Source: Agromyces terreus
GTDB lineage: Bacteria; Actinomycetota; Actinomycetes; Actinomycetales; Microbacteriaceae
Length of the DNA: 64,000 nt
Reading direction: 5' to 3'
NCBI RefSeq assembly: GCF_009749465.1
Contig: NZ_WBIS01000002.1
Span: 1 to 64,000 of the forward strand
The notes under the pieces were generated by a model that saw only the letters and a list, made by a program, of their open reading frames with translations, was not told the DNA's origin and made no database searches. The position numbers and the translations under genes were made by a program. Shown here one piece after another: positions 1-8,995 of this stretch; the first letter of the stretch is position 1; every line of letters begins with the position of its first letter.

Positions 1-164
1 TTCCGCTTCTCCCTGACCGCCGCGGCGACAAGTAAGAATCTACAAGCCCCCACCCCCACCACACAAATCCACCCCACATCCCGGGCGTGTCGCACCAACC
101 CCACCACCACAAAACCCAGACCAACGGGTGAAACGGCCACTTTCGGCCGTGGCGGGTGCCGACC
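1..164. other. Left-edge intergenic region
   Basis: No supported gene lies here. The stretch from about 44 to 122 is unusually rich in A and C (runs of CCCCACC and CACCACCAC), unlike the surrounding coding DNA. A forward frame is open from base 3 to a TAA at 33-35 and could be the last codons of an upstream gene, but about ten codons cannot be assigned. The short inverted repeat CGGCC-N6-GGCCG near 133-148 could be a weak terminator hairpin for the reverse-strand gene that ends at 165. Confidence 0.3.
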
Positions 165-596
165 TCAGCGCACGTCGGGCGCGAGCGAGCGGGCCCGACA
201 GAGCAGCCCTCGGAACTCGGTCAGGTCGAGGTCTTCGAGTCGGCTGAAGGTCAGCGCCGCAGCGCCGGCCTTCACGCGGCCGAGGCGAGGCGCCCAGGCG
301 GGCGCGAGATAGCCGCCGTCCTCGGCGGCGTTCACGTACACGCTGAGATGGCGCTGCTGCTCGGCAACGCCCACGAGGAACCAGTCCACCGCCGGCCCGC
401 GGGGGCGTGACTGCGAGATCGCGCCGTAGCCCACGATGCGCTGTTCGGTGCCGCCCCACATGACGCCCTCCCACATGACCCGCTCGAGCCCGGCGAACTC
501 CGCGGCGATGACCGCGTCGAGTTCACGGAGGTCTGCGGCACGCGGGCTGTCGAGTCGCTCGAGGTACTGGTCGACATCCTGATCCGTGCGCTCCAT
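165..596 (-). CDS. DUF1801 (YdhG-like) domain protein
   Basis: A 143-residue protein beginning MERTDQDVDQYLERLD. It has the DUF1801 pattern: an N-terminal helix with a Leu-rich turn, a Trp-Glu segment (VMWEGVMWGG) that then reads GYGAIS, and a two-stranded repeat with WFLVGVAEQQRHLSVYVN. The family is small, soluble and similar to bacterial iron-chaperone or YdhG-like proteins, but its biochemical role is not settled. The start at 596 is chosen because GGAGGAAG sits just upstream of this ATG; an in-frame start at 680 would add 28 low-quality residues. It stands alone on the reverse strand, divergent from the tetR operator region. Family assignment is fairly secure; function is unknown. Confidence 0.75.
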   Translation of the reverse strand: MERTDQDVDQYLERLDSPRAADLRELDAVIAAEFAGLERVMWEGVMWGGTEQRIVGYGAISQSRPRGPAVDWFLVGVAEQQRHLSVYVNAAEDGGYLAPAWAPRLGRVKAGAAALTFSRLEDLDLTEFRGLLCRARSLAPDVR

Positions 597-732
597 GGCT
601 TCCTCCGTCTCGGTGCGCGCCGGCGGCAGCGCCGTTCGGCTCGCGAATCTAGCACCGGGGGCGTGCGACGTCGGCCGCACGCGCCACCTCGAGAGGAGCT
701 GGGGGGCGGATGTCTCGAGCCTCGGCGTCTTC

Positions 733-758
733 TGAGTGAGCGCTCATTCATTTACACT
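733..758 (+). promoter_or_regulatory. TetR operator and leaderless -10 box
   Basis: An 18-bp near-perfect palindrome, TGAGTGAGCGCTCATTCA (733-750), lies directly before the tetR gene. It is followed by a -10-like TACACT (753-758). Only six bases separate TACACT from the ATG at 765, so the transcript probably starts at the ATG. The palindrome covers the expected -35/spacer region, so the TetR protein should repress its own operon, which includes the two ABC transporter genes. Confidence 0.7.
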
Positions 759-764
759 TCCCCC

Positions 765-1445
765 ATGAGCGAGAAGCCGAGACGGGCGAAGGCACTGAAC
801 CGCGAGGAGCGTCGCGCCACGATCATGGACGCCGCGATCCCGCTCCTCGTGCAGTACGGGCGCGACGTGACGAGCAAGCAGCTCGCGAAGGCGGCGGGCG
901 TGGCCGAGGGCACGCTGTACTCGGTGTTCGACGACAAGGACGAGATCATCCACGCCGCGATCCACCGACATGTCGAGGCCACCTCGATGGTGGACGCCCT
1001 CCGCGCGATCCCCGAGCGGGCGACGCTCGACGAACTAGTCCGCGAGATCGTGGAGCTCACGCAGCACCGCACGGAGCAGATCTTCGCGCTCGTCGCCATC
1101 CTCGGCTTCGACGCCCGCACTCCCGAGCACGCGAAACGCCGGCCTCCCGACAACGAACCCGTCATCCTGGCCATCACCGATGCGCTGCTGCCCCACCGCG
1201 ACCAGCTCACCGTGCCGCCGCGGCAAGCCGCCCAGTTCATCCGCTACGCGACCTTCTCGATGACGCATCCGCTCATCACCGACGGCGAGATCGTGCCGGC
1301 AGCGGAGATCAGCGCCCTGCTGCTCCACGGGTTCGCCGGGCCGGCGCACGGCGGGAGCCCACCGGCATCCGGCGCCCGTCTCCTCGAGGCATCCGCCGAC
1401 GTACCCGCACTCCAGACATCCGCTCGCTCCGAGAAAGCCGACTGA
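765..1445 (+). CDS. TetR-family transcriptional repressor
   Basis: A 226-residue regulator. Residues 10-60 form a typical TetR N-terminal DNA-binding domain: a first helix around REERRATIMDAAIPLL, then the helix-turn-helix TSKQLAKAAGVAEGTLYSVF, then DDKDEII. The rest is a helical ligand-binding domain with a low-complexity C-terminal tail. The start at 765 is preferred over an upstream in-frame codon at 663 because the latter would place the operator inside the coding region. One base separates it from the first ABC exporter gene, so the three genes are probably one operon induced by an exported compound. The inducer cannot be told from sequence. Confidence 0.88.
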   Translation: MSEKPRRAKALNREERRATIMDAAIPLLVQYGRDVTSKQLAKAAGVAEGTLYSVFDDKDEIIHAAIHRHVEATSMVDALRAIPERATLDELVREIVELTQHRTEQIFALVAILGFDARTPEHAKRRPPDNEPVILAITDALLPHRDQLTVPPRQAAQFIRYATFSMTHPLITDGEIVPAAEISALLLHGFAGPAHGGSPPASGARLLEASADVPALQTSARSEKAD

Positions 1446-1446
1446 C

Positions 1447-3183
1447 ATGCTCCTGTCCCTGTTGAAGCGCTACGTGAAGCCGTACTGGTGGCTGATCGCA
1501 GGCGTCATCGTGTTCCAGCTCGCCCAGTCGATGGCGTCGCTCTACCTGCCGACGTTGAACGCCGACATCATCGACAACGGCGTCGCCACCGGCGACACCG
1601 AGTACATCCTCACGACCGGCGCATGGATGCTGCTCATCACGCTCGCCCAGGTCGCCTGCTCCATCACGGCGGTCTGGTTCGGCGCACGGGTCGCCATGTC
1701 GGTCGGTCGCGATCTGCGGCGCGGCGTCTTCCGCAAGGTCGGCTCGTTCTCGGAGCGGGAGGTCTCGAAGTTCGGGGCGCCCTCGCTCATCACGCGCACG
1801 ACGAACGACGTGCAGCAGGTGCAGATGCTCGTGCTCATGACCTCGACCATGCTCGTCTCGGCGCCCATCCTCGCCATCGGCGGCGTGATCATGGCCATGC
1901 AGCAGGACCTCGAGCTCTCCTGGCTCATCGCGATCAGCGTCCCGGTGCTGCTCATCGCCGTCGGGCTGATCGTCACCCGCATGGTGCCCCTCTTCCGCGT
2001 CATGCAGAAGAAGATCGACCGCGTGAACCTGGTGCTGCGCGAGCAGCTCACCGGCATCCGCGTCATCCGCGCATTCGTGCGCGAGCCCGTCGAGCGTAAG
2101 CGGTTCGCGGTCGCGAACGCTGAGATCACGGATGTCGCGACAAGGGCCGGGCGGCTCATGGCGCTGATGTTCCCGGTGGTCATGGCCGTGCTCAACGTCT
2201 CGAGCGTCGCCGTGCTGTGGTTCGGGGCGTTCCGCATCGAGGACGGCAACATGCAGGTGGGCACGCTCATGGCGTTCCTGCAGTACCTCATGCAGATCCT
2301 CATGGCCGTCATGATGGCGACCTTCATGGCCGTGATGATCCCGCGCGCCTCGGTGAGCGCCGACCGCATCGGCGAGGTGCTCGCGACGGAATCGAGCGTC
2401 GTGCCGCCGACCCGCCCCGTCGCGGAGGTCCCGCTGCACGGTGCGATCGAGTTCGACGACGTGAGCTTCGCCTACCCCGGCGCCGAGGCCCCCGTGCTGC
2501 GCAATCTCACGTTCCTCACCGAGCCCGGAACGACCACGGCCGTGATCGGCAGCACCGGTGCGGGCAAGACGACGCTCGTGAACCTGCTTCCGCGGCTCTT
2601 CGACGCGACCGCGGGCAGCGTCCGCGTCGACGGCGTCGACGTGCGCGAACTCGAGCCGGACGCGCTCTGGGATCGCATCGGGCTCGTGCCCCAGAAGCCG
2701 TACCTGTTCTCCGGCACCGTCGCCTCGAACCTGCGCTACGGCAAGCCCGACGCCAACGACGACGAGCTCTGGCACGCGCTCGAGGTCGCACAGGCGCGAG
2801 CGTTCGTCGCCGCGATGCCCGGTGGTCTCGACGCGCCGATCGCCCAGGGCGGCACGAACGTCTCGGGCGGACAGCGGCAGCGGCTCGCGATCGCCCGAGC
2901 CCTCGTGAAACGACCCGAGATCTACGTGTTCGACGACTCGTTCTCGGCGCTCGACGTCGCGACCGACGGCCGGCTGCGGCGCGCACTGCGAGCGGACATC
3001 GGGGACGCCTCGATGTTCGTCGTCGCGCAGCGGGTGTCGAGCATCGTCGACGCCGACCAGATCCTCGTGCTCGAGCACGGCGAGATCATCGCCCGCGGAA
3101 CCCACGAGGAACTGCTCGCGAACTCCCCCACCTACGAAGAGATCGTCTCCAGCCAGCTCAGCGCCGAGGAGGCCGCAGCATGA
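1447..3183 (+). CDS. ABC exporter half-transporter, degenerate-site subunit
   Basis: A 578-residue half-transporter of the multidrug/lipid exporter class. Six membrane helices (residues about 15-320) precede a nucleotide-binding domain with Walker A GSTGAGKTT (about 368-376), the signature VSGGQRQR (about 472) and Walker B YVFDDSFSALD (about 492). The residue after the Walker B aspartate is Asp, not the usual catalytic Glu. In heterodimeric exporters such as TM287/288 or BmrCD, this marks the subunit carrying the degenerate ATP site. It overlaps the next gene by ATGA and is co-transcribed with tetR. Substrate unknown; a role in drug or lipid export is inferred from the family. Confidence 0.88.
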   Translation: MLLSLLKRYVKPYWWLIAGVIVFQLAQSMASLYLPTLNADIIDNGVATGDTEYILTTGAWMLLITLAQVACSITAVWFGARVAMSVGRDLRRGVFRKVGSFSEREVSKFGAPSLITRTTNDVQQVQMLVLMTSTMLVSAPILAIGGVIMAMQQDLELSWLIAISVPVLLIAVGLIVTRMVPLFRVMQKKIDRVNLVLREQLTGIRVIRAFVREPVERKRFAVANAEITDVATRAGRLMALMFPVVMAVLNVSSVAVLWFGAFRIEDGNMQVGTLMAFLQYLMQILMAVMMATFMAVMIPRASVSADRIGEVLATESSVVPPTRPVAEVPLHGAIEFDDVSFAYPGAEAPVLRNLTFLTEPGTTTAVIGSTGAGKTTLVNLLPRLFDATAGSVRVDGVDVRELEPDALWDRIGLVPQKPYLFSGTVASNLRYGKPDANDDELWHALEVAQARAFVAAMPGGLDAPIAQGGTNVSGGQRQRLAIARALVKRPEIYVFDDSFSALDVATDGRLRRALRADIGDASMFVVAQRVSSIVDADQILVLEHGEIIARGTHEELLANSPTYEEIVSSQLSAEEAAA

Positions 3184-5252
3184 CCGCCGAACAGCGCAAC
3201 GACGTCGAGCCCGAGACCGGCTCGATCAGTGCAGCCACCCAGACCGAGATCGCCGCGGAGGCCGAGACGGCACCGACCCCGGCCGTGCAGCCGCGCCGGG
3301 GCGGCGGCCCGTTCGGCGGCGGAGCCCAGGCGCCCGTGCAGAAGGCCATGAACTTCGGCCCGTCGGCGAAGCGCCTGATCGGCCGGCTGCGGCCCGAAGC
3401 GTGGCCGGTCATCACGGTCACCGTGCTCGCGATCATCGGCGTGGTGTTCAGCGTGCTCGGCCCGAAGCTGCTCGGCGAGGGCACGAACATCATCTTCGAG
3501 GGCGTCGTCTCATCGGCGCTCGGCCAGCAGATCCCCGACGGCACGAGCCAGGCCGAGGCCGTCGAGATGCTGCGCGCGGCCGGGCAGGACGACATCGCCA
3601 ACATGGTCTCGGCCATGAGCGGCTTCAGCGTCGGCGCGGGCATCGACTTCGCCGCGCTCGGCACGGTCCTGCTCGGCGTGCTCGCGCTGTACCTGCTCGC
3701 CTCGCTCTTCATGTGGCTGCAGGGATGGGTGCTGAACGGCGCGATCCAGCGCACCGTGTACCGCCTGCGAGAGGACGTCGAGGAGAAGGTCAACCGCCTC
3801 CCCCTCAAGTACTTCGACGGCATGCAGCGCGGCGAGGTGCTCTCCCGGGTCACGAACGACATGGACAACGTCTCGCAGAGCCTGCAGCAGACCATGAGCC
3901 AGATGCTCACCTCGCTGCTCACGGTGGTCGGCGTGCTCGTGATGATGTTCACGATCTCGCCGCTGCTGGCGCTCGTCGCGCTCGTCACGATCCCGCTCTC
4001 GGCGGTCATCACGGTCGTGATCGCCAAGCGGTCGCAGAAGATGTTCGCCGCCCAGTGGAAGCACACGGGTGCGCTCAACGCCCGCATCGAGGAGACCTTC
4101 ACCGGGCACGCGCTCGTCAAGGTGTTCGGCCGGCAGAAGGAGGTCGACGAGGCCTTCGACGAGAAGAACGACGAGCTCTACACCGCCAGCTTCGGCGCCC
4201 AGTTCGTGTCGGGCATCATCATGCCCGCCATGATGTTCGTCGGGAACCTCGTCTACGTCGCGATCGCCGTCGTCGGCGGGCTCATGGTGGCCGGCGGCAC
4301 GATGCGGCTCGGCGACGTGCAGGCGTTCATCCAGTACTCGCGCCAGTTCACGCAGCCGCTCAGCCAGCTCGGCTCCATGGCGAACCTGCTGCAGTCGGGC
4401 GTCGCGAGCGCCGAGCGCATCTTCGAACTCCTCGACGCCGAGGAACAGGACGCCGACCCGCAGACGCCCGCCTCACCGGCATCCGTCGTCGACGGCGGCG
4501 ACGCCGGCGCACGCCTCGCCTTCGAGGACGTGTCGTTCAGCTACTCGCCCGAGAAGCCGCTCATCGAGCACATGAACCTCGTGGCCGAGCCCGGATCGAC
4601 GGTTGCGATCGTCGGGCCGACGGGTGCGGGCAAGACGACGCTCGTGAACCTCATCATGCGCTTCTACGACGTCGGCTCGGGGCGCATCACCTTCAACGGC
4701 GTGGACATCGCCGACATGACGCGCGACGACCTGCGCTCGCGCACCGGCATGGTGCTGCAGGACACCTGGCTGTTCGGCGGCACGATCCGCGAGAACATCG
4801 CCTACGGGCGACCGGATGCCACGGAGGAGGAGATCCTCGCCGCGGCCGTCGCCGCCTACGTCGATCGCTTCGTGCACGCGCTGCCCGACGGGTACGACAC
4901 CGTGCTCGACGACGAGGCGGGCAACCTCTCGGCCGGCGAGAAGCAGCTCATCACGATCGCCCGCGCGTTCCTCGCGCGGCCGAGCGTGCTGATCCTCGAC
5001 GAGGCGACCAGCTCGGTCGACACCCGCACCGAGGTGCTCGTGCAGAAGGCCATGGCCGCCCTGCGCGCGGACCGCACGAGCTTCGTGATCGCGCACCGGC
5101 TCTCGACGATCCGGGACGCGGACGTGATCCTCGTCATGGAGAACGGCTCGATCGTGGAGCAGGGTTCGCACACCGACCTGCTCGCCGCGAAGGGCGCCTA
5201 CTACCGTCTGTACAACGCGCAGTTCGAGGCGCCCGTCGACGAGCAGGTCTGA
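3180..5252 (+). CDS. ABC exporter half-transporter, catalytic subunit
   Basis: A 690-residue partner of the preceding gene. It has an N-terminal extension of about 60 polar residues (Pro/Ala/Glu then a Gly-rich stretch), six membrane helices (about 75-380) and an ATPase domain with Walker A GPTGAGKTT (about 479) and Walker B LILDEATSSVD with the catalytic Glu. Its signature reads LSAGEKQL rather than LSGGQ. A canonical Walker B paired with an altered signature is what the complementary subunit of an asymmetric exporter should have, so the two proteins probably form a heterodimer with one working ATP site. The ATG at 3180 overlaps the previous stop codon (ATGA), which fixes the start although the frame is open upstream. 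Confidence 0.88.
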   Translation: MTAEQRNDVEPETGSISAATQTEIAAEAETAPTPAVQPRRGGGPFGGGAQAPVQKAMNFGPSAKRLIGRLRPEAWPVITVTVLAIIGVVFSVLGPKLLGEGTNIIFEGVVSSALGQQIPDGTSQAEAVEMLRAAGQDDIANMVSAMSGFSVGAGIDFAALGTVLLGVLALYLLASLFMWLQGWVLNGAIQRTVYRLREDVEEKVNRLPLKYFDGMQRGEVLSRVTNDMDNVSQSLQQTMSQMLTSLLTVVGVLVMMFTISPLLALVALVTIPLSAVITVVIAKRSQKMFAAQWKHTGALNARIEETFTGHALVKVFGRQKEVDEAFDEKNDELYTASFGAQFVSGIIMPAMMFVGNLVYVAIAVVGGLMVAGGTMRLGDVQAFIQYSRQFTQPLSQLGSMANLLQSGVASAERIFELLDAEEQDADPQTPASPASVVDGGDAGARLAFEDVSFSYSPEKPLIEHMNLVAEPGSTVAIVGPTGAGKTTLVNLIMRFYDVGSGRITFNGVDIADMTRDDLRSRTGMVLQDTWLFGGTIRENIAYGRPDATEEEILAAAVAAYVDRFVHALPDGYDTVLDDEAGNLSAGEKQLITIARAFLARPSVLILDEATSSVDTRTEVLVQKAMAALRADRTSFVIAHRLSTIRDADVILVMENGSIVEQGSHTDLLAAKGAYYRLYNAQFEAPVDEQV

Positions 5253-5276
5253 CCGGCGGCTGCGTCAGGACGACGG

Positions 5277-5313
5277 AAGGGGCTGTGCGCGAGCGATCGC
5301 GCACAGCCCCTTT
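5277..5313 (+). terminator. Rho-independent terminator of the ABC exporter operon
   Basis: A perfect 16-bp stem (AAGGGGCTGTGCGCGA and its complement) closes on a GCGA tetraloop, followed by TTT. It lies 24 bases after the exporter stop and before the end of the convergent RND gene, so it can serve both strands. Confidence 0.85.
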
Positions 5314-5335
5314 GCGGTCTGCGGATGCCGCGGGG

Positions 5336-8300
5336 TCAGCCCTTCGCCGAGCCGGGATCGGCCTCGGGGTCGGTGCCGGGGTCCTCGGGCGCGGGCTCCT
5401 CGGCGGGCGCGGGCCGCTCGATGGGCGCGGGCTCCTCGGCGGGCGCGGGCTCCGCGGGCTCCTCGGGCTCCTCGGCGGGCGCGGGCTCCTCGGCAGTCGC
5501 TTGCTCCTCGGCAGGCGCGGGCCCCCCGGCAGGCGCGGGCTCCCCGGCAGTCACGCGCTGCTCGGCCTCCGCGGCGGAAGGCGCGTCCGCACGCTCGGCT
5601 CGCTTCGCGGCCCGCCGCTCGCGCCCGCCCTCGACGAGGTTGTAGAGCACGGGCAGCACGACGAGCGTGAGCACGGTCGACGAGAGCAGACCGCCGATGA
5701 CGACGATCGCGAGCGGCTGCGAGATGAACCCGCCGTGGCCGGTGATGCCGAGCGCCATCGGGACGAGCGCGAAGATCGTCGCGAGGGCCGTCATGAGGAT
5801 CGGACGCAGACGACGGGAGGCGCCGTGCACGAGGGCGTCGCGCACGTTCATGCCTCGATCGCGGTACTGGTTGACGAGATCGACGAGGACGATCGCGTTC
5901 GTCACCACGATGCCGACGAGCATGAGCACGCCGATGAGCGACGGCACCCCGAGCGGGACGCCCGTCGCGACCTGGAGCGCGATGGCCCCGGTCGCGGCGA
6001 ACGGCACCGACACGAGCAGCAGGAGCGGCTGCAGCAGCGAGCGGAACGTCGCGACCATCACGATGTAGACGATCAGGATCGCGGCCAGCAGCGCGAGCCC
6101 GAGCTGCGAGAACGACTCCGCCTGATCGGCCGACACACCGCCGATCTCGGCCGAGGTGCCCGCGGGCAGGTCGACCTCGGCGAGGGCGACGGCCACGTCG
6201 GCGTTCGCCGCCGTGAGGTCGTCGCTCGCGGGCGTCGCCGTGACGGTCGCGCTGCGGAGCCCCTGGACCGTGGTGATCGACGTCGGTCCGTCGACCGTCT
6301 CGACGGTGGCGAGGGAGTCGAGACGAACGAGGCCGGCCGCGGTCGGGATCTCGAGCGCCTGCAGCTCCTCGATCGTCGTCGGCGGGTTCTCGTCGGCGAT
6401 GTAGATCGTGAGCGTCTGCTCGTCGACGACGATCGAGCCCTTCGTCTGCGGCGACATCTTGGCCGACACGTAGCCGCCGAGCGCGACCTCGGAGTACCCG
6501 GCCTCGGCCGCGGCGTCGCGATCGACCTCGATCGCGATGTACTCGCGGGACTCGCTGAGGTTCGAGCTCACCTGCGTGAGCGAGTCGAAGCCCTCGAACT
6601 CGTCGACGACCGCGTCGGTCGCCTTCTGGAGGTCTTCGGCGTTCGAGGCGGAGATGTTCACCGCGATGTCGCTCGAGGCGCCGAACCCGCTCGACGCGGT
6701 CAGCGTGACCTCGCCCACATCGCTCAGGCCGTCGAGCTCCTCGCGGACCTCGGCCTGCAGCGCCTCTTGATCGGCGTCCTCGTCGGTCGTGATCGAGTAC
6801 GTGACGGTCGCGCCGCCGCTGCCGAACAGCGAGGCGAGGCTGCCGCTGCCCGAGCCGATCGACGTCTGGACGGTCTCGACGCCCGAGGTGCCGCGGATCG
6901 CGTCCTCGACGGGCTGGGACGCCTCGTCCATCGTGTCGAGGCTCGAGCCGACCGGCAGCTCCTGCGTGACCTGGAACGTGTTCTGACCCGACGAACCGAG
7001 GAAGTTCGTCTTCATGAGCGGGACCATCGCGATGGTGCCGCCGAGCACGAGCACCGCGACCATGATCGTGACGACGCTGTGCTTCAGCGTCCAGGCGATG
7101 ATCGGCAGGTAGCCGCGCTGCAGGCGCGACGGGTGCTCGAGCTCGTCGGGCGCGTCGGCGCCGGTCTCGTCGATGAAGGCGGCGGCCGCGGCATCCGACC
7201 CCGGCTCGGTGTCTTCGTCCTTCGCGCGCACCCGCGCGGGCTTCAGGAACCAGTACGCCAACACGGGCACGATCGTCAGCGAGACGAGGAGCGAGGCGAG
7301 CAGGGCGATCGTGACGGTCAGCGAGAACGGCCGGAACAGCTCGCCCGTCACGCCCTCGACGAGCGCGATGGGCAGGAACACGGCGACCGTGGTGATGGTC
7401 GACGCGGTGATCGCGCCCGCGACCTCGCGAACGGCGTGCACGATCGTCGACGCCTTGTCGACGCCGACGACCAGGTGCCGCTTGATGTTCTCGATGACGA
7501 CGATCGAGTCGTCGACGACACGGCCGATGGCGATCGTGAGCGCGCCGAGCGTCAGGATGTTGAGCGTGTAGCCCGTGGCCTGGAGCCCGATGAAGGTGAT
7601 GAGCACCGAGGTCGGGATGGAGATCGCCGTGACGAGCGTCGCGCGCACCGACATCAGGAACAGCAGGATCACGATCACCGCGAACGCGAGCCCGAGCAGG
7701 CCCTCGGTCGCGAGCGACTCGATCGACTGCTGGATGTACGGCGCCTGGTCGAAGACCACGGTGAACTCGGCGCCCGGGTTGGTCGAGTCGAGCGACGCCT
7801 GCAGGTCGGGCAGGAGCGCGGTGACGGCGTTCGAGACGTCGACCGTGTTGGCCGCCGGCAGCTTCGTGACCTGGATCGTCAGCGCGGGCTCGCCGTTCAC
7901 ACGCGAGATGCTCGTGACGGGGTTCTCGGTGACCTCGACGGATGCCACGTCGCCGATCGTGATCGCGACGGGCACGCTGATCGTGGCGGGCGCCGCGGTC
8001 GCGTCGGGCGTCGCGGTGGCGTCGGGGGCGGCCGTGCCGTCGGGGGTCTCGGTGCCGTCGGGGAGCGCGTCGGTCGCGGCATCCGCACCCGGCACGGGCT
8101 GCTGCTCGGTCGCGCCGAGCACCGGGAGCGCGGCGAGGTCGTCGACGCCCTCGATGCGGGTGCCCGTCTGCACCGAGTACGTCTTGTCGCCCTCGGTGAT
8201 GGAGCCGGCGGGGATGAGCACGCCGTTCTGCGCGAGCGCGTCGCCCACGGCCTGGGAGGTGAGCCCGTAGGCGGCGAGCTTCGCGGCGTCGGGCGTGATG

Positions 8301-8851
8301 GTCACGCGCTGGCCCGTGTCGCCGACGAGGGTCGCGTCGCGGACGCCGTCGACGTCCTTGATCTCGCCGAGGGTCGTGCGGGTGATCTCGTCGGAGAGCG
8401 TCGTCGGGTCGTCGGCGCCGGTGACGGCGATCTGCAGCACGGGGAAGTCGTCGAGGCTGAGCGCGAAGACCTGGGGGTCGACGTCGTCGGGCAGCTGGCT
8501 CGAGATGCGGTTCACCGACGAGAGCAGCTTCTGCTCCGCGTACGCGAGGTCGGTGCCGTAGGTGAAGCTCGCGGTCACGCGCGAGACGCCCGTCGAGCTG
8601 GTGGTCGTGGTGTCCTCGAGCCCGGTGATGCCCTGGATCGCGGTCTCGACGGGCGTCGACACGTCGGTGTTGACGACGTCGGGGGACGCGCCCGGGTAGG
8701 CCGTGACGATCATCAGCTGCGGGAACGAGATCGACGGCGCGAGCTCCTGCTTGAGCGAGGTCAGCGAGATTCCGCCGAAGATCGCCACGACGACGGTGAC
8801 GAGCGCGATCAGCGCACGGTTCTTCATGCTGAGGGCTGCGAGCAGTGACAT
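5336..8851 (-). CDS. RND (AcrB/SwrC-type) efflux transporter
   Basis: A 1171-residue inner-membrane pump of the hydrophobe/amphiphile efflux RND family. It has the standard duplicated layout: one N-terminal helix (ALIALVTVVVAIFGGISL), a large extracytoplasmic loop, six helices, then a second loop and helix set. The proton-relay pair Asp-Asp lies in helix 4 (GRVVDDSIVVIENI, about residue 440). Gram-positive homologues such as SwrC export surfactants or lipids without an outer-membrane partner. No membrane-fusion protein gene lies beside it. The cytoplasmic loop around residue 530-570 and the last ~75 residues are low complexity; the tail is a Pro-Ala-Glu repeat (APAEEP units). Substrate unknown. 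Divergent from the secreted-protein gene at 8996. Confidence 0.87.
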   Translation of the reverse strand: MSLLAALSMKNRALIALVTVVVAIFGGISLTSLKQELAPSISFPQLMIVTAYPGASPDVVNTDVSTPVETAIQGITGLEDTTTTSSTGVSRVTASFTYGTDLAYAEQKLLSSVNRISSQLPDDVDPQVFALSLDDFPVLQIAVTGADDPTTLSDEITRTTLGEIKDVDGVRDATLVGDTGQRVTITPDAAKLAAYGLTSQAVGDALAQNGVLIPAGSITEGDKTYSVQTGTRIEGVDDLAALPVLGATEQQPVPGADAATDALPDGTETPDGTAAPDATATPDATAAPATISVPVAITIGDVASVEVTENPVTSISRVNGEPALTIQVTKLPAANTVDVSNAVTALLPDLQASLDSTNPGAEFTVVFDQAPYIQQSIESLATEGLLGLAFAVIVILLFLMSVRATLVTAISIPTSVLITFIGLQATGYTLNILTLGALTIAIGRVVDDSIVVIENIKRHLVVGVDKASTIVHAVREVAGAITASTITTVAVFLPIALVEGVTGELFRPFSLTVTIALLASLLVSLTIVPVLAYWFLKPARVRAKDEDTEPGSDAAAAAFIDETGADAPDELEHPSRLQRGYLPIIAWTLKHSVVTIMVAVLVLGGTIAMVPLMKTNFLGSSGQNTFQVTQELPVGSSLDTMDEASQPVEDAIRGTSGVETVQTSIGSGSGSLASLFGSGGATVTYSITTDEDADQEALQAEVREELDGLSDVGEVTLTASSGFGASSDIAVNISASNAEDLQKATDAVVDEFEGFDSLTQVSSNLSESREYIAIEVDRDAAAEAGYSEVALGGYVSAKMSPQTKGSIVVDEQTLTIYIADENPPTTIEELQALEIPTAAGLVRLDSLATVETVDGPTSITTVQGLRSATVTATPASDDLTAANADVAVALAEVDLPAGTSAEIGGVSADQAESFSQLGLALLAAILIVYIVMVATFRSLLQPLLLLVSVPFAATGAIALQVATGVPLGVPSLIGVLMLVGIVVTNAIVLVDLVNQYRDRGMNVRDALVHGASRRLRPILMTALATIFALVPMALGITGHGGFISQPLAIVVIGGLLSSTVLTLVVLPVLYNLVEGGRERRAAKRAERADAPSAAEAEQRVTAGEPAPAGGPAPAEEQATAEEPAPAEEPEEPAEPAPAEEPAPIERPAPAEEPAPEDPGTDPEADPGSAKG

Positions 8852-8995
8852 GCGCTCAATCCTCGCAGGCGACGGGGCGCGATTCGGTCACGGAAGCCTG
8901 TGAACTCCTGCGGCACGCCCGCGGATTCCGCCGCGCGGCCCCTAGCCCTGTTCGGGGGACGAGGAGTATCGTGCGAAACGGATGGGGGTGATCCC

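Noticed and set aside
3401-8848. A 1815-codon forward open frame spanning the ABC and RND genes
   Set aside because: It runs antisense or out of frame over two well-supported genes. Its product is Arg/His-rich low complexity, the shadow of GC-rich codon bias.
8900-8995. ATG at 8900 as start of the secreted protein
   Set aside because: It would place 32 unrelated residues before the signal peptide. The GTG at 8996 has a Shine-Dalgarno site.
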